Source of the DNA: Candidatus Nitrotoga fabula
GTDB lineage: Bacteria; Pseudomonadota; Gammaproteobacteria; Burkholderiales; Gallionellaceae
DNA length: 64,000 nucleotides
Assembly (NCBI RefSeq): GCF_905221025.1
Contig: NZ_CAJNBL010000005.1
Coordinates: 124,001 to 188,000 of the forward strand
Direction: 5' to 3'
Shown: piece after piece, positions 18,530-28,111 of the stretch
How the letters are laid out: every line of letters begins with the position of its first letter
Position numbering within the stretch: position 1 is the stretch's first letter
Notes under the pieces: model-generated
What the model saw: only the letters and a program-made list of their open reading frames with translations
The model's database searches: none
Told to the model about the DNA's origin: nothing
Position numbers and translations under genes: made by a program

Positions 18530-19515
18530 CAGATTACTTTCGCGCGTAAAAGATCATGCATATTCAGGGCGCCTACCAGTTTATTGCCTGAATCGACTGC
18601 CAGCAATTGACTGATGTTGTATTCTTCCATGATCTGCACCGCTTCGACTGCCAGAGCGTCAGGCAGGATGCTGTGTGGGTTTCGGGACATGACGGAACTG
18701 ACCAGGACAGAGTTGAAATCGGATTGCTTTGCCAAAGTCCTGCGCAGGTCTCCATCCGTATAAATGCCCAGTACCTGTTGAGCATCGTCCACAATGGCGG
18801 TCATGCCCAATCCTTTGCGAGATATTTCAAGCACTGCCTCGGCCAGGGTTGCATTTTGACTGACAGCAGGAACCTGATTCCCGGAATGCATGACATCACG
18901 CACATGGGTCAGTAAACGGCGCCCCAGGCTTCCTCCGGGGTGAGAGCGAGCAAAGTCTTCCTTCCTGAACCCTTTTGCATCGAGTAAAGCCACAGCCAGT
19001 GCATCCCCTAATGCCAAAGCGGCTGTGGTGCTTGCTGTTGGTGCAAGGCCAAGCGGACAAGCCTCCTTGTCCACTGTAGCATTGAGGTGCACGTCGGCCG
19101 ATTCCGCCATGCTGGATTTTGGGTTGCCTGTCATGCTGATCAGTTGTGCACCCTGACGTTTGATGACGGGCACGATCGTAAGCAATTCCTGGCTTTCACC
19201 GGAGTATGACAGCGCAATAAATACATCGTTTGCCGTAATCATACCCAAATCACCGTGGCTGGCCTCGGCAGGATGTACAAAGTACGCCGGTGTACCCGTA
19301 CTGGAGAGAGTTGCAGCAATCTTGCGCGCAATATGACCAGATTTGCCTATCCCGCTTACGATTACTCTGCCTTTGCAGGATAGAACAATATTCAATGCTC
19401 GCAAAAAGGAATCATCAATACGCTTTGTCAGGGCCAGGACTGCTTCAGCTTCAATGCTTAATACTTCGCGAGCCAGATCCAGCGCGCGTGAAGTGACGAT
19501 GGTAGTATTGTTCAT
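18529..19515 (-). CDS. kdsD: Arabinose-5-phosphate isomerase KdsD
   Basis: A 328-residue enzyme converting ribulose-5-P to arabinose-5-P, the first step to KDO. The SIS domain comes first (SGIGKSGHIARKIAATLSST, HPAEASHGDLGM) and two CBS domains follow (about 210-328). ARSHPGGSLGRRLL links the two parts. It is the first gene of the kdsD-kdsC-lptC-lptA-lptB-rpoN run, so the promoter should lie just above 19515. Confidence 0.96.
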   Translation of the reverse strand: MNNTTIVTSRALDLAREVLSIEAEAVLALTKRIDDSFLRALNIVLSCKGRVIVSGIGKSGHIARKIAATLSSTGTPAYFVHPAEASHGDLGMITANDVFIALSYSGESQELLTIVPVIKRQGAQLISMTGNPKSSMAESADVHLNATVDKEACPLGLAPTASTTAALALGDALAVALLDAKGFRKEDFARSHPGGSLGRRLLTHVRDVMHSGNQVPAVSQNATLAEAVLEISRKGLGMTAIVDDAQQVLGIYTDGDLRRTLAKQSDFNSVLVSSVMSRNPHSILPDALAVEAVQIMEEYNISQLLAVDSGNKLVGALNMHDLLRAKVI

Positions 19516-20051
19516 GGTTTTGAATTATAACAGCGCCGCCCTGGTGTGGCGCATATTTCAGAAAACCATCAGGGGTCGGGGCTGGGTAAATTATAGTAAG
19601 GAATTCAATGGCTCAGTTGTGTATCCCCGGGTAACCGTTTGCCGGTTTCTGTAATTCGTGACTTGAAGTTTTCGGATAATTGCTTCATTCCCCTGTGGAG
19701 GCTTCGGTTCTTTAATGAACCAATTTTCTGAATATTTTTTGCCGGCGTTGTCAATGATTCAGGTTTGTGCATAATTAACTGAATGATCTTAAAAATATTT
19801 TTTCTGCATCTTGTCTGGATTTTTTGGGGTGCGTTTTTCAAAAACTGGAATGACGAAAAAGCGCAGCAAGTGCCTATGCGATGTAAGGCGGTTTTTTGCC
19901 TACTATGAATCTTTGAATAAAAATTATCCGGAAAAAATTCAAATTCAATCGGTTGCAAGATTGAATTTGAATAATTCGTATTTGCAACATTTTATTCCGG
20001 CGCAGAATCAGCCAGATAGAGGTATAATTTAATTTTGGACAGTTAGAATTC
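19516..20051. other. Divergent intergenic region, kdsD to the glycan genes
   Basis: About 535 AT-rich bases. It contains the perfect 14-base inverted repeat listed separately (19937-19972) and must hold divergent promoters. No coding sequence or RNA gene could be supported. Confidence 0.5.
19937..19972. repeat. Perfect 14-bp inverted repeat
   Basis: Arms ATTCAAATTCAATC (19937-19950) and GATTGAATTTGAAT (19959-19972) are separated by GGTTGCAA. It lies 80 bases before the methyltransferase gene. There is no T-tract directly after either side, so it is more likely an operator or an mRNA-leader hairpin than a terminator. Confidence 0.7.
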
Positions 20052-21200
20052 ATGAGTCATTCTCTTTCCTTCACTGGCGAGCGTTTTTTACCCGAGTGTA
20101 GTGGCGAAATTTGGTATGAGCACTGGCATCGCTATGCTCTGGCGCGCCAGTTATGCCGGGATTGCTCGGTATTGGATGTAGCCTGCGGGGAAGGTTACGG
20201 TGCTGCCATGGTGGCAGATGTTGCCCGTAAAGTAGTGGGTGTGGATATTTCAGTTGAGGCAATTCAACATGCTAAAAACCAGTACGGTCAACTCTCTAAC
20301 CTGGAATTTATCATTGCATCATGTGAATCGTTGCCATTTCCGGATGCCAGTTTTGATTTTGCAATTTCATTTGAAACTATTGAGCACATAGAAAAACAGA
20401 AAGAATTTATTTCTGAGCTTGCTCGTGTTCTGCGCCCGGACGGAATGCTGGTTCTGTCTTCCCCAAATAAACGAATTTATTCCGATGCACATGATTATCA
20501 TAATGAATTTCATGTGCGCGAGTTGTATCGAAATGAGCTGGAAGAGTTGTTGCATGAGCCTTTTCCTTATATTTTCTGGCTTGGACAAAAACTACTGTTC
20601 CACTCTGCCATTTGGCCAGAAAATCAGTCTTGTTCCTCTGCAGAATATTGGGTGAGTGAGGGCAGGAAAATTACGCTGGCAAGCCAGCTTTCTGTTGAGC
20701 CGATGTATTACATTGCAGTGTGCAGCCGTAATGTATCGGCGCTGCCCGATAGGTATGACAAACTGTCGCTGTTCAGCGACGATGCCGAAATGGTTTATCA
20801 GGACTATGTCAGGCAAACCCGACGTGTAATTCAGCTGGATCAGCTGCTGAAACACCGTGATAGCTTTCTTTTGCTGCGCACACAGCAAATGGAAGAGCGT
20901 GAAAAATTGATTGCCGAACGTGATGCGCTTTTGGATCTACGCACTAAACAATTGAATGAATGTTCCGATGAAATAAATAGGCTCAATACGCTTCTGGAGC
21001 TGCGTAATGAACAAGTTGCCAGGCACGAGTCCTTGAATGATGCGCTCAACCAGCAAAATGATGCGCTCAACCAGCAAAATGATGCGCTCAACCAGCAAAA
21101 TGATGCGCTTAACCAGCAGCTTGTTTATCGTGCCAGTCTGACCTGGTGGCTAAAATCCCCGCTTCGCTTTATTGTGCATGCGATTAAAGGGAATTCTTGA
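20052..21200 (+). CDS. SAM methyltransferase with C-terminal coiled coil (surface-glycan type)
   Basis: A 382-residue protein. Residues about 35-150 form a class I methyltransferase: motif I VLDVACGEGYGAAMVADVA, then IEHIEKQKEFISELARVLRP and GMLVLSSPN. From about 255 to 365 it becomes a long charged coiled coil, including four NDALNQQ units encoded by a tandem repeat. The early FTGERFLPE is typical of methyltransferases in O-antigen or glycan-modifying loci. It lies six bases before the GT2-GT4 gene, so both probably act on one surface polysaccharide. The acceptor is unknown. Confidence 0.85.
   Translation: MSHSLSFTGERFLPECSGEIWYEHWHRYALARQLCRDCSVLDVACGEGYGAAMVADVARKVVGVDISVEAIQHAKNQYGQLSNLEFIIASCESLPFPDASFDFAISFETIEHIEKQKEFISELARVLRPDGMLVLSSPNKRIYSDAHDYHNEFHVRELYRNELEELLHEPFPYIFWLGQKLLFHSAIWPENQSCSSAEYWVSEGRKITLASQLSVEPMYYIAVCSRNVSALPDRYDKLSLFSDDAEMVYQDYVRQTRRVIQLDQLLKHRDSFLLLRTQQMEEREKLIAERDALLDLRTKQLNECSDEINRLNTLLELRNEQVARHESLNDALNQQNDALNQQNDALNQQNDALNQQLVYRASLTWWLKSPLRFIVHAIKGNS
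21036..21119 (+). repeat. 21-bp in-frame tandem repeat, four copies
   Basis: Four head-to-tail 21-base units, each encoding NDALNQQ, with start points 21036, 21057, 21078 and 21099. The first three are identical; the last differs by two third-position changes. Near-identity implies recent slippage, and seven-residue periodicity extends the coiled coil by one heptad per unit. Confidence 0.95.
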
Positions 21201-21206
21201 ATTACC

Positions 21207-23471
21207 ATGCGATTCCCTGCCATTGACATTATCATCCCGGTTTATAATGCATATGAGGACTTGCAGCGCTGTCTCGACAGCGTGCTTCGTACCACTATGC
21301 CTCAGCACCGCATTGTCATGATAGACGATTGTTCAACGGATAGCCGTATCGCCGATTATTTTGAGATGCTGAAAAATCGGGCGGATCCACGTTTGTATTT
21401 GTTCCGGAATGATATAAATCTGGGTTTCGTCGGTACAGTGAATCGGGGTATGGCCCTTGGTCAAAGTGATGTGGTGCTGCTGAATTCCGATACTGTCGTT
21501 ACCTCTGGCTGGATTGAAAAACTTTGCAGCTGCGCAGCTTCAGATCTACATATCGGGACAATCACCCCGTTTTCCAACAATGCCGAAATTTGCTCATTCC
21601 CGAATTTTTGCCAGGATAATTCCCTGCCACAGGGAATGAGCGCAGAAGACGTCAATCGTGCAATCGAAGCAGCCGCGGTTCCTGTTTATCCCGATATTCC
21701 AACCGGGGTTGGATTTTGCATGTTTATCCGGCGTCAACTGCTGAATAAAATTGGAATGTTCGATGCGGATACTTTTCGTCTTGGTTATGGCGAGGAAAAT
21801 GATTTCTGCATGCGTGCGCTCGCGGCTGGCTGGCGTAATGTGCTGTGTGATGATACTTTTATACAGCATGTCGGCAAACGTTCCTTCAGCGAGAAAAAAG
21901 ATGAGCTGGTTGAGCAGAATATGCAACGCTTGCTGGCCAAGCATCCAGATTATATGCAGCGGGTCATGGCTTTCATTGTAGCTGACCCGATCAAGCCGAT
22001 TCGGCAACTGGCACAGTCATTTCTGTCACTTACTTCTGCCGATGGTGATAAACCCGGTATCCTTCATATCATACATGGCCGTAGTGGGGGTACCGAGCAG
22101 CACACTCTTGATTTAATAAACAGCAAAAACGGGGGCTGCCGTCATTATTTAATGGTAGCTACGGATGATGTATGGCAATTTAAAGATGCCAATAGCGGTG
22201 AACTGGTGACATATCAATTTACTAGACAACCTGACCAGTTGTGGACGGATTATCTTGCTACCCTGTGTGCAAGTTTTCGGATACATTTGTGTCATGTGCA
22301 TCATTTGGCCGGCTGTCGGCAAGGCTTGCTGGAGGCTTTGCCCAACCTTGAAATCCCGTTTGGTTTTAGCGTGCATGATTTTTTTCTGGCTTGCCCCACC
22401 ATAAATTTGCTGGACGCATCAGGAATGTATTGCGGCAGTGAAACGGATATATCGCGCTGTCAGGGGTGTCTGAATGCCCAGTCTGATTTTCGCGGCATTG
22501 ATATTGCTGCCTGGCGTGCAATGCATGCAAATTTCATTGAACGGGCAGCTTTTGTGATCGCGCCAAGCAATATGGCAGCCGAGATGTTCAGTCGTTATTT
22601 TTTGCGAAACGATATTCGCATTATTCGGCATGGGGCCGATTTTACCGCCACTCACATCAATGCCCCAACGTCTGCCCTGCTATTGCCCAGGGATGCATAT
22701 CATAATATTGGAATATTGGGTGCCATTGGTCCGGTTAAGGGTGCCCGTCAGCTAGAACGTTTGGTGGCACGCAGCCGTGAACGTAAGTTGCCGTTTCGAT
22801 GGGTGGTTGTCGGTTATATGGATCGTCAGTTTCAGCCATATCAATCGGCAGATACTTTGCTGGTAGTTCATGGCCAATATATTCCTGAGCAAATGGAAGC
22901 TTTGCTTGATCATTATCGAATTAACCTGGTAGTGTTTCCATCAGCTGGCCCCGAAACCTTCTGTTATACGCTCACTGAAGCCTGGATGGCGGGACGTCCG
23001 GTATTGGTTCCTCCGATCGGTGCGCTGTATGAGCGTGTGCAAGAGACCGGGGCGGGTTGGGTTATGGAAGACTGGCGCGATATAGACGTCATTTTAGATG
23101 ATGTTTGCAGGATTCTGCAGCCAGAAAACAGTGCTGATTTTATTCAAAAGCAGAAAAAGGCACGTGCTGTGCCAATTACATCGGTTCATGATATGGCTGT
23201 AGAGACCGAAGCAGTTTATCGTGAAATTTTGCAGCATAGTGATGTCAAGTTTGCCGGACCATTGCCGAAAACCACCCTTTATTCCGCCTTGCAGGCTGCA
23301 CTCGGGGTCGAAGCCGCTGAAAGGCGCCGTTCTCTTTCAATAGGAGAACGCGGGCTGTTGTGGCTTGCGCATCTTGGATTACGTCTGCGCTATACAGCAA
23401 TTGGGCGCTGGTTATATCGCATTGTTCCAGTTCGATGGCAGCAGATCCTGAAGCAGAGGTTGCTGGCGTAG
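21207..23471 (+). CDS. Two-domain glycosyltransferase (GT2 + GT4 fusion)
   Basis: A 754-residue fusion. Residues 5-260 form a GT2 domain: IDIIIPVYNAYEDLQRCLDS, DDCSTDSRI, LLNSDTVVTSGWIEKL (DxD-like), and YGEENDFCMRA with the catalytic-base region. Residues about 280-650 form a GT-B (GT4) domain with a His-rich acceptor half (CHVHHL, SVHDFFLACP) and the donor motif PSAGPETFCYTLTEAWMAGR. It is probably a bifunctional enzyme adding two sugars to a surface glycan. It follows the methyltransferase by six bases. Confidence 0.85.
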   Translation: MRFPAIDIIIPVYNAYEDLQRCLDSVLRTTMPQHRIVMIDDCSTDSRIADYFEMLKNRADPRLYLFRNDINLGFVGTVNRGMALGQSDVVLLNSDTVVTSGWIEKLCSCAASDLHIGTITPFSNNAEICSFPNFCQDNSLPQGMSAEDVNRAIEAAAVPVYPDIPTGVGFCMFIRRQLLNKIGMFDADTFRLGYGEENDFCMRALAAGWRNVLCDDTFIQHVGKRSFSEKKDELVEQNMQRLLAKHPDYMQRVMAFIVADPIKPIRQLAQSFLSLTSADGDKPGILHIIHGRSGGTEQHTLDLINSKNGGCRHYLMVATDDVWQFKDANSGELVTYQFTRQPDQLWTDYLATLCASFRIHLCHVHHLAGCRQGLLEALPNLEIPFGFSVHDFFLACPTINLLDASGMYCGSETDISRCQGCLNAQSDFRGIDIAAWRAMHANFIERAAFVIAPSNMAAEMFSRYFLRNDIRIIRHGADFTATHINAPTSALLLPRDAYHNIGILGAIGPVKGARQLERLVARSRERKLPFRWVVVGYMDRQFQPYQSADTLLVVHGQYIPEQMEALLDHYRINLVVFPSAGPETFCYTLTEAWMAGRPVLVPPIGALYERVQETGAGWVMEDWRDIDVILDDVCRILQPENSADFIQKQKKARAVPITSVHDMAVETEAVYREILQHSDVKFAGPLPKTTLYSALQAALGVEAAERRRSLSIGERGLLWLAHLGLRLRYTAIGRWLYRIVPVRWQQILKQRLLA

Positions 23472-23568
23472 ATGTTGTGCAAGCGTTTCTTTCCCGGCGC
23501 ATAATGTACAAGCGTTGCTGATCCTATATTGCTCCTGGGAGTGTCACTTTTTGGGTTGTACTTTAGCT

Positions 23569-24825
23569 TTATTTGATTTCAGAGTTGATGAGGATATCAA
23601 CGGCTTTCTGACCAGGCTGCACTGGTTTTGAAATCCCTTCCAAATCATTTGGGCTGGCAGTTGCGCTCCCAGTTTTTGAGATGCGGGCTCCGACAATGAA
23701 GCTGGTTGCTGAAGACAAGTTCAATCCGGGTACCATTGCCATGCTGTCATCCAGTGTGAAAGCCAATGGCAGGTCCTTTACCTGCTTGCGCAAGATTGCC
23801 AGAGGCGGTTTGCGCCCACCATCTGCGGACCGTGCAAAAATATAAACGGTATCCGTAGCGGCGATTTTTGCCTGCAAGGCAGGATCCAGTCGCACTGTGC
23901 CACTGACCGTCCCATTTTTAGTTTGTTTGTCGGGTGCAGGTCGGTCATTGGTTGGTGCAGAGGTCGTCTGGGGGAGTCCGAGCAATCCGCGAGCTTCATT
24001 AATGCTTGCGCTGACTGATTTTGCATCAGGGGAGTCTGCTGGCATCAGTATTAGGAGTTTTTGCCACCAATGAATCGCATTCTGGTAATCCCTGCGTTCG
24101 AATGCGGCAGCACCTGCGAGGGACAAAGCTTTAAGATTGTCTGGGTCAACTTTCAGTGCTTGCAGGGTTATTTTTTCCGGCTCGCCTTGCAGGGTTTGCT
24201 TCACCATGGCCAGCATATCAGCCTGATCGGCCAGAACGGTGGCATTGTTGGGTTCCAAAGCAGCTGCGCGCGAATAGGCTGTACTGGCATCCTGATAGCG
24301 ATTTAATAACGCATAGGAACGGGCAAGCATGATCCAGCCTTCGGCATTGTCTGGTTCTGCCTCAAGCCGTTCCGCCAGTTGCTTTACCATTGCTTCAAAT
24401 TGTTCAGGAGTGGGCGGGTGCGCTTCGTCAAAGGCTGCTGTCGGAGCTTGTGGTTCTAAGCTGCCCGGTGTACCCAGCATGAAATACAGCGTGATAGCCA
24501 GAGCAGGTACGAATATCACCAGCACTGCAATCGAGATTTGCCTCCAGCGGTTTGCAGATACTGGGGAAATAGTAGCTTCACTGTTGCCAGATTCTTCCAG
24601 AACACGACGTTCGAGATCACTTTTGGCGTTGTGATATTGCACCTCATCTAAAGTGCCAGCAGCCAGGTCTGCATCCAGTTCACGCAACTGATCACGGTAA
24701 ATCGAAAGATTTACGTCCGAAGCCGTATTGGGTTTCGTCTGATTGTTTCGTTTCAGCAAGGGTGGCACCAGGATAAATAAAGTCACGGCAACCAGAATGC
24801 CTGCTATAAGCCAGAACGTTGTCAT
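23569..24825 (-). CDS. ccmI: Cytochrome c biogenesis protein CcmI
   Basis: A 418-residue CcmI. It has two membrane helices (WLIAGILVAVTLFILVPPLL and near 95-115) separated by a cytoplasmic loop with the family's NLSIYRDQLRELDADLAAGT. A periplasmic TPR region (about 140-265) and an extended C-terminal domain follow. It chaperones apocytochrome c to the haem ligation complex. It overlaps ccmH by four bases and is the last gene of ccmF-ccmG-ccmH-ccmI. Confidence 0.92.
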   Translation of the reverse strand: MTTFWLIAGILVAVTLFILVPPLLKRNNQTKPNTASDVNLSIYRDQLRELDADLAAGTLDEVQYHNAKSDLERRVLEESGNSEATISPVSANRWRQISIAVLVIFVPALAITLYFMLGTPGSLEPQAPTAAFDEAHPPTPEQFEAMVKQLAERLEAEPDNAEGWIMLARSYALLNRYQDASTAYSRAAALEPNNATVLADQADMLAMVKQTLQGEPEKITLQALKVDPDNLKALSLAGAAAFERRDYQNAIHWWQKLLILMPADSPDAKSVSASINEARGLLGLPQTTSAPTNDRPAPDKQTKNGTVSGTVRLDPALQAKIAATDTVYIFARSADGGRKPPLAILRKQVKDLPLAFTLDDSMAMVPGLNLSSATSFIVGARISKTGSATASPNDLEGISKPVQPGQKAVDILINSEIK

Positions 24826-25316
24826 GAATGCGCCTCGTCATTCCCAGATAGCAGAGATGCTGCACGGGTGTGTTCTTCTGCACTCAGGACGGGTGCATGC
24901 TGCATCAGTTTGCGGCGTTTGCGCAGATTGAAGATGAGTATGCCCAGTCCCAGTATCAGAAGTAAAAGTGGACCGAACCAGAGCAGCCAGGTCGTTGATT
25001 TTACCAGTGGGTTGAACAAAACAAATTCGCCATAGCGTTTTACCATGTAATCCAGTATTTCCTGGTCCGATTGCCCTTGTTGCATTTTTTCACGCACCTG
25101 GTTTCTCAGGTCGATGGCGAGTTCGGCATTGGAATCCGCTATGGTTTGATTCTGGCACACCAGACAACGGAGGTGAGATGATAAATCCATCACGCGTTTT
25201 TCCAGCTCCGGATTATTTTGGGTGACCGCTTTTTGTGTGGTCTCTACTGTATCAGCGAGAGCACAGGGTACAGAAAGGAAAAGGAAAAGAGCAAAGATCA
25301 ATTTTCTATGCACCAT
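24822..25316 (-). CDS. ccmH: Cytochrome c maturation protein CcmH
   Basis: A 164-residue membrane-anchored thiol oxidoreductase with a signal peptide (FALFLFLSVPCALA). The redox motif LRCLVCQNQTIADSNAELA is near residue 50 and a C-terminal helix lies at about 100-125. It reduces the apocytochrome CxxCH cysteines together with CcmG. It overlaps ccmG by eleven bases. Confidence 0.94.
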   Translation of the reverse strand: MVHRKLIFALFLFLSVPCALADTVETTQKAVTQNNPELEKRVMDLSSHLRCLVCQNQTIADSNAELAIDLRNQVREKMQQGQSDQEILDYMVKRYGEFVLFNPLVKSTTWLLWFGPLLLLILGLGILIFNLRKRRKLMQHAPVLSAEEHTRAASLLSGNDEAHS

Positions 25317-25833
25317 TCAACTCCTTGACAAGAGGGATTAGTTTGTTCTGTATGAGTTCCGGGGTTAGCGCTCCGATAAATTTGTGGCGGATGAGTCCAG
25401 ACTTGTCGATGACGAAAGTTTCCGGAACGCCGTATACCCCCCAATCAATCCCAACTTTACCATCATGGTCGTAAGCAGAGAGGATGTATGGATCGCCTGA
25501 TTCGCGTAACAAAGCCAAGCCTTCCTCGCGCTGGTCTTTGTAGTTAAGCCCATAAATTGGAACGATATTTTTTTTTGCCAATTCTACCAGCAGTGGATGT
25601 TCTTCGCGACAGGTAACGCACCATGATGCCCAAATATTGAGCAGCCAAACTTTGCCGTGTAAATCTTCCGGACGGATAGTTTTATTGGGTTCGTGCAGTT
25701 GAGGCAGCTCAAATGCTGGTGCGGTCTTATTAATCAAGGGGGACGGAATTTCCCTGGGGTTAAGCGAAAGTCCTATCCACAAAAAAACGACCAGGACAAT
25801 AAAAATTCCAAGTGGTATAAGGAAGCGGTTCAT
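25306..25833 (-). CDS. ccmG: Thiol:disulfide interchange protein CcmG/DsbE
   Basis: A 175-residue thioredoxin-fold protein with an N-terminal anchor. The active site is WASWCVTCREEHP, and the GVYGVPETFVID segment gives the cis-Pro and the family's acidic region. It keeps the CcmH/apocytochrome thiols reduced in the periplasm. It sits between ccmF (12 bases) and ccmH. Confidence 0.95.
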   Translation of the reverse strand: MNRFLIPLGIFIVLVVFLWIGLSLNPREIPSPLINKTAPAFELPQLHEPNKTIRPEDLHGKVWLLNIWASWCVTCREEHPLLVELAKKNIVPIYGLNYKDQREEGLALLRESGDPYILSAYDHDGKVGIDWGVYGVPETFVIDKSGLIRHKFIGALTPELIQNKLIPLVKELNGA

Positions 25834-25844
25834 TTACTTTCCTG

Positions 25845-27788
25845 TCAGCGTTGTGTTAATGGCAGACGATAGCGGCGATCGCTGACTGCCAGCAAACCGC
25901 CAAGGGCCATGATGATGCAGCCACCCCAAATCCAGTTGACCATCGGTTTATGCTGGACGCGTACAATCCATTCATCCTGGCTGACCTGCTCTCCAAGTGC
26001 AGCATAAAGATGGCGGAATGGGCTTGAGTAAATTGCTCCTTCTGTCATGGCCGAGTCCTGTCTGGTATAAATGCGTTTTTCTGGATAAAGCGTATCTATT
26101 TTTGTACCATTCAATGTCACTTCCAGAGTGGCCCGGATTCCGCTGTAATTGGGTCCTTTCACGTTTTCCAGGGCAAGAAAGTGGAAGGAATAGTCGTCCA
26201 GCATGGTTGCATCCCCTACGCGCAGACGCATTTCGCTGCTGGTTTCGTAACCTTTGACCAGGGTTACGCCGAGAATAAATATGCCAATCCCGGCATGGGC
26301 AAGAAGCATGCCGTAAGTGGAACGGGATGTGCTGCGGAGCGTTGCCCAAGCGCTCGTTCCGGCAGATTGGCGGATACGCGTGGCCAAATATGCTGCACTT
26401 GTGAGTAATGCCCACATTCCCAGCGAAGTTCCGGCAACGACTGGCGCAGTCCAGCGGCCAAACCAGGATGGCACGAGCAAGCCTAATGCTATGCTAACAA
26501 TGAACCACGGGGCCAAATGCTTGATTACGCTTGTCAGGCTGGCCTGTTTCCATGATGCGCGTGGGCCAACACCCATCAAGAAAACAGTGATTGCCATGAT
26601 TGGTGTAAACACCGCTTCAAAATACGGGGGACCGACAGAAATTTTACCAAGATTTAATGCGTCTAAAAACAAAGGGTAAAGTGTGCCCAGGAATACTGAA
26701 CCGGCAGCAGCCACCAGGAGTACATTGTTTAAAAGCAGTATGGACTCGCGTGAAACCAATCCGAATCCGCTGCCAAGTCCTACTTTCGGTGCACGCCAGG
26801 CAAACAGCACCAGAGAACAGCCAACCACTAAGCTAAGGAATGCCAGGATAAAAAGACCGCGCGATGGGTCTGCAGCGAAAGAATGAACGGAGGTGAGTAC
26901 TCCTGAACGAACAAGGAATGTTCCGAGCAGGCTTAAGGAAAACGCCATGATAGCCAGCAGTACGGTCCAATTTTTGAATGCTCCACGTTTTTCTGTTACT
27001 GCCAGAGAATGGATTAAAGCAGTACCTACTAGCCAGGGCATGAAGGAGGCATTTTCGACCGGATCCCAGAACCACCATCCGCCCCAGCCAAGTTCATAAT
27101 AAGCCCACCAGCTGCCGAGCATGATACCCAGTGTGAGGAACATCCAGGCTACTGTTGTCCATGGTCGTGACCAGCGGGCCCAGGTGGCATCCAGCTTGCC
27201 ACCGATCAAGGCCGCAATGGCAAAGGAAAAGGCTACAGAAAAGCCGACATACCCCATATACAACAAGGGCGGGTGAAAAATCATGCCTGGGTCTTGCAGT
27301 AATGGATTCAGGTCGCGGCCATCCATTGCAGCCGGGAGCAAACGTTCAAAAGGGTTGGAGGTAAATAAGGTGAAGGAGAGAAATCCGACGCTAATCAGCC
27401 CCATTACACCGAGTACCCGGGCCAGCATTTCCTGAGGCAGACGCTTGCTGAACAGCGTCACCGCCAGCATCCATCCTCCCAGCATCAGCATCCATAATAG
27501 TAATGATCCTTCATGTCCTCCCCATACCGCTGCGATGCGATACTGGACGGGGAGCAATGAGTTTGAGTGAAGAGCGACATATTTAACGGAAAAGTCGTTA
27601 TTGACAAAAGAGTATACAAGGCATCCAAAAGCAATTGCTATGAATGCAAGTTGCGTGCGAGCGGCCGGGCGGGCAAAAGCCATCAACTGCTGATTTCCGC
27701 GCATGCTGCCTGCTATGGGCAGTATGCCGAGCAGGAGCGCCACTGCAAGAGCAAGCATGAGGGAAAAGTTACCGATTTCTGGTATCAT
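25845..27788 (-). CDS. ccmF: Haem lyase subunit CcmF
   Basis: A 647-residue polytopic membrane protein, the haem:apocytochrome c ligase of system I. The tryptophan-rich signature GGWWFWDPVENASFMPWLVG is intact, preceded by WGGHEGSLLLW and followed by conserved histidines (TALIHSLAVTEKRG). The genes ccmA-E, normally just upstream, are not in this window. Its operon supplies the many c-type cytochromes seen at 46-58 kb. Confidence 0.96.
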   Translation of the reverse strand: MIPEIGNFSLMLALAVALLLGILPIAGSMRGNQQLMAFARPAARTQLAFIAIAFGCLVYSFVNNDFSVKYVALHSNSLLPVQYRIAAVWGGHEGSLLLWMLMLGGWMLAVTLFSKRLPQEMLARVLGVMGLISVGFLSFTLFTSNPFERLLPAAMDGRDLNPLLQDPGMIFHPPLLYMGYVGFSVAFSFAIAALIGGKLDATWARWSRPWTTVAWMFLTLGIMLGSWWAYYELGWGGWWFWDPVENASFMPWLVGTALIHSLAVTEKRGAFKNWTVLLAIMAFSLSLLGTFLVRSGVLTSVHSFAADPSRGLFILAFLSLVVGCSLVLFAWRAPKVGLGSGFGLVSRESILLLNNVLLVAAAGSVFLGTLYPLFLDALNLGKISVGPPYFEAVFTPIMAITVFLMGVGPRASWKQASLTSVIKHLAPWFIVSIALGLLVPSWFGRWTAPVVAGTSLGMWALLTSAAYLATRIRQSAGTSAWATLRSTSRSTYGMLLAHAGIGIFILGVTLVKGYETSSEMRLRVGDATMLDDYSFHFLALENVKGPNYSGIRATLEVTLNGTKIDTLYPEKRIYTRQDSAMTEGAIYSSPFRHLYAALGEQVSQDEWIVRVQHKPMVNWIWGGCIIMALGGLLAVSDRRYRLPLTQR

Positions 27789-28111
27789 TTCTTACCTCTT
27801 GGTGTATGGTAAAAGTGGCACATAGTTATCTGTGTATTTAATTGGGTTTTGCCCGGAATTGGCAGTCTGTTCATCGGTTTTGTCATCTTGAAAGTATTTC
27901 AGCTTGTTCTTCAGTTCCAGTATCGTGCCCGACCCCGATTCGGGGTTGATTCTAGTAAATTTTGGTTAAAAGCATATTTACTCTGCTGATATTTCAGTAA
28001 TTGAAATATGGGGATGTTTTAAACAGGGCCGATGGAAGAATGAAAGCATAATTTTTCATTTTAACATGCGAATACAGTTTTTTATAAAACAAACTAGGGT
28101 AAAGATGCTGG
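27789..28111. other. Intergenic region upstream of ccmF
   Basis: About 320 AT-rich bases between ccmF and the convergently placed end of xth. It includes a short GC hairpin, ACCCCG-ATT-CGGGGT, near 27932-27946. No ccmE or other coding sequence was found, so ccmF begins the operon here. Confidence 0.45.

Noticed and set aside
19811-20032. Short coding sequence before the methyltransferase
   Set aside because: Non-ATG start, no ribosome site, and it includes the inverted repeat; better explained as leader sequence.
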